64,000 nucleotides of DNA. Source: Scrofimicrobium canadense (lineage in GTDB: Bacteria > Actinomycetota > Actinomycetes > Actinomycetales > Actinomycetaceae). Shown here piece after piece: positions 63,633 to 64,000 of the stretch; the first letter of the stretch is position 1; the number at the start of each line of letters is the position of its first letter. Both the position numbers and the translations under genes were made by a program. The stretch is taken from positions 124,001 to 188,000 of the forward strand of contig NZ_VULO01000003.1 in NCBI RefSeq assembly GCF_009696615.1. The letters are read 5' to 3'. Below the pieces are notes generated by a model. It had not been told where the DNA came from. It did not search any database and worked only from the letters and a program-made list of their open reading frames with translations.

Positions 63633-64000
63633 GTGAAACGGATGACGAGGCAGCGTAGTGCCGTATTGGCAGAGATCGCCAGACACGATGGTTTTCGCTC
63701 GGCCCAACAGGTCCACGAAGACCTGGGCGCGGCAGGCGAGAAAGTCGGGTTGGCAACCGTCTATAGAAATCTGAATGCACTTGCCGAGTCTGGACAGCTC
63801 GATACATTACGGGCTCCCGACGGTGAAGTTCTGTATCGCAGCTGCACTCAAGACAGCCACCACCACCATTTAGTGTGTCGATCGTGCGGAAAAGTTACTG
63901 AAATAGAGCCGCTTGAGGTCGAAGCGTGGGTCGCGCGTGTCGCGACTGAGCACCACTTTGCTGATTTACAGCATTCCATCGAAATCTCGGGCATTTGCGC
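63633..64000 (+). CDS. zur: Fur-family regulator, probable Zur (partial at window end)
   Basis: The first 122 codons are present. The protein starts at a GTG with AGGAG nine nt upstream. It has the Fur winged helix (MTRQRSAVLAEIARHDGFRSAQQVHEDL and VGLATVYRNLNALAESGQL), a HHHH segment (76-79), and the zinc-site Cys pair C82 and C85. Position directly after znuCB and the Zur-like box argue for zinc control. The rest lies beyond the window. Confidence 0.92.
   Translation, partial: MKRMTRQRSAVLAEIARHDGFRSAQQVHEDLGAAGEKVGLATVYRNLNALAESGQLDTLRAPDGEVLYRSCTQDSHHHHLVCRSCGKVTEIEPLEVEAWVARVATEHHFADLQHSIEISGIC

Noticed and set aside
63063-63716. 217-codon minus-strand open frame
   Set aside because: Antisense to znuB and the start of zur; a shadow of the permease codon pattern.
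1-64000. tRNA, rRNA, CRISPR arrays, insertion sequences, prophage genes
   Set aside because: No cloverleaf-like run, no spaced direct repeats and no transposase or integrase frames were seen on reading both strands.

Overview
The window reads as chromosomal DNA of a moderate-G+C actinomycete, most likely within the Actinomycetaceae or a near relative. I infer this from gene content and order: WhiB, MtrA-MtrB-LpqB, a SigR-type sigma factor beside the tiny ribosomal protein bL37, DUF3499, DUF5719, TIGR03089 and DUF6459 family members, HXXEE, and an amtB-glnB-glnD operon. Species-level assignment is not possible by reading. Almost all of the DNA is coding. I see no tRNA, rRNA, CRISPR array, insertion sequence or phage gene.

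Layout. (1) 1-949: two small membrane-anchored coiled-coil proteins. (2) 1036-17054, minus strand: one long ribosomal block in the order rpsJ-rplC-rplD-rplW-rplB-rpsS-rplV-rpsC-rplP-rpmC-rpsQ-rplN-rplX-rplE-rpsZ-rpsH-rplF-rplR-rpsE-rpmD-rplO-secY-adk-map-(HXXEE gene)-infA-rpmJ-rpsM-rpsK-rpoA-rplQ. rpsD is not in it. (3) 17332-31071, minus strand: an eight-gene operon of overlapping or nearly touching genes: Ser/Thr kinase, giant Ig/FN3 exoprotein, MoxR ATPase, DUF58 protein, transglutaminase-like pseudoenzyme, FHA protein, PP2C phosphatase and a tail-anchored protein with DxTxxSxR repeats. (4) 31253-35862, minus: the str operon rpsL-rpsG-fusA-tuf with a good promoter and terminator. (5) 36005-36936, minus: SigR-like sigma factor, a drastically shortened RsrA-like anti-sigma factor and bL37. 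(6) 36989-41328: DoxX, aroA, rsgA and a glutamine amidotransferase on plus, hisN on minus. (7) 41308-51270: DUF6912-like protein, DUF6459 protein, secA, hpf, comF, lpqB, mtrB, mtrA and DUF3499, a typical actinobacterial neighbourhood. (8) 51332-57658: degenerate metallopeptidase, DUF5719, large GT2 membrane glycosyltransferase, whiB, TIGR03089 protein and YbaK. (9) 57676-61755: PadR regulator and the amtB-glnB-glnD nitrogen operon, whose GlnD ends before the usual ACT domains. (10) 61915-64000: zinc importer genes znuC-znuB behind a Zur-like box, followed by zur, which runs off the window end.

The strongest candidate for an undescribed system is the phospho-signalling operon at 17.3-31.1 kb. 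It contains a kinase with no external sensor of its own, a huge secreted-side partner, a catalytically dead transglutaminase, and an FHA reader. A short threonine motif is shared between the FHA protein and the five-fold repeat in the tail-anchored protein. The second is a 68-nt intergenic element present twice in opposite orientations (39680-39747 and 57676-57743), built from four ATGTGC sites arranged with exact dyad symmetry. A 17-bp perfect inverted repeat upstream of the kinase operon and the truncated anti-sigma factor also merit attention.

The longest gene-free stretch is 35639-36040. It holds the str promoter, a 5' hairpin and the bL37 terminator. The 45975-46236 gap upstream of hpf shows no element I can name.
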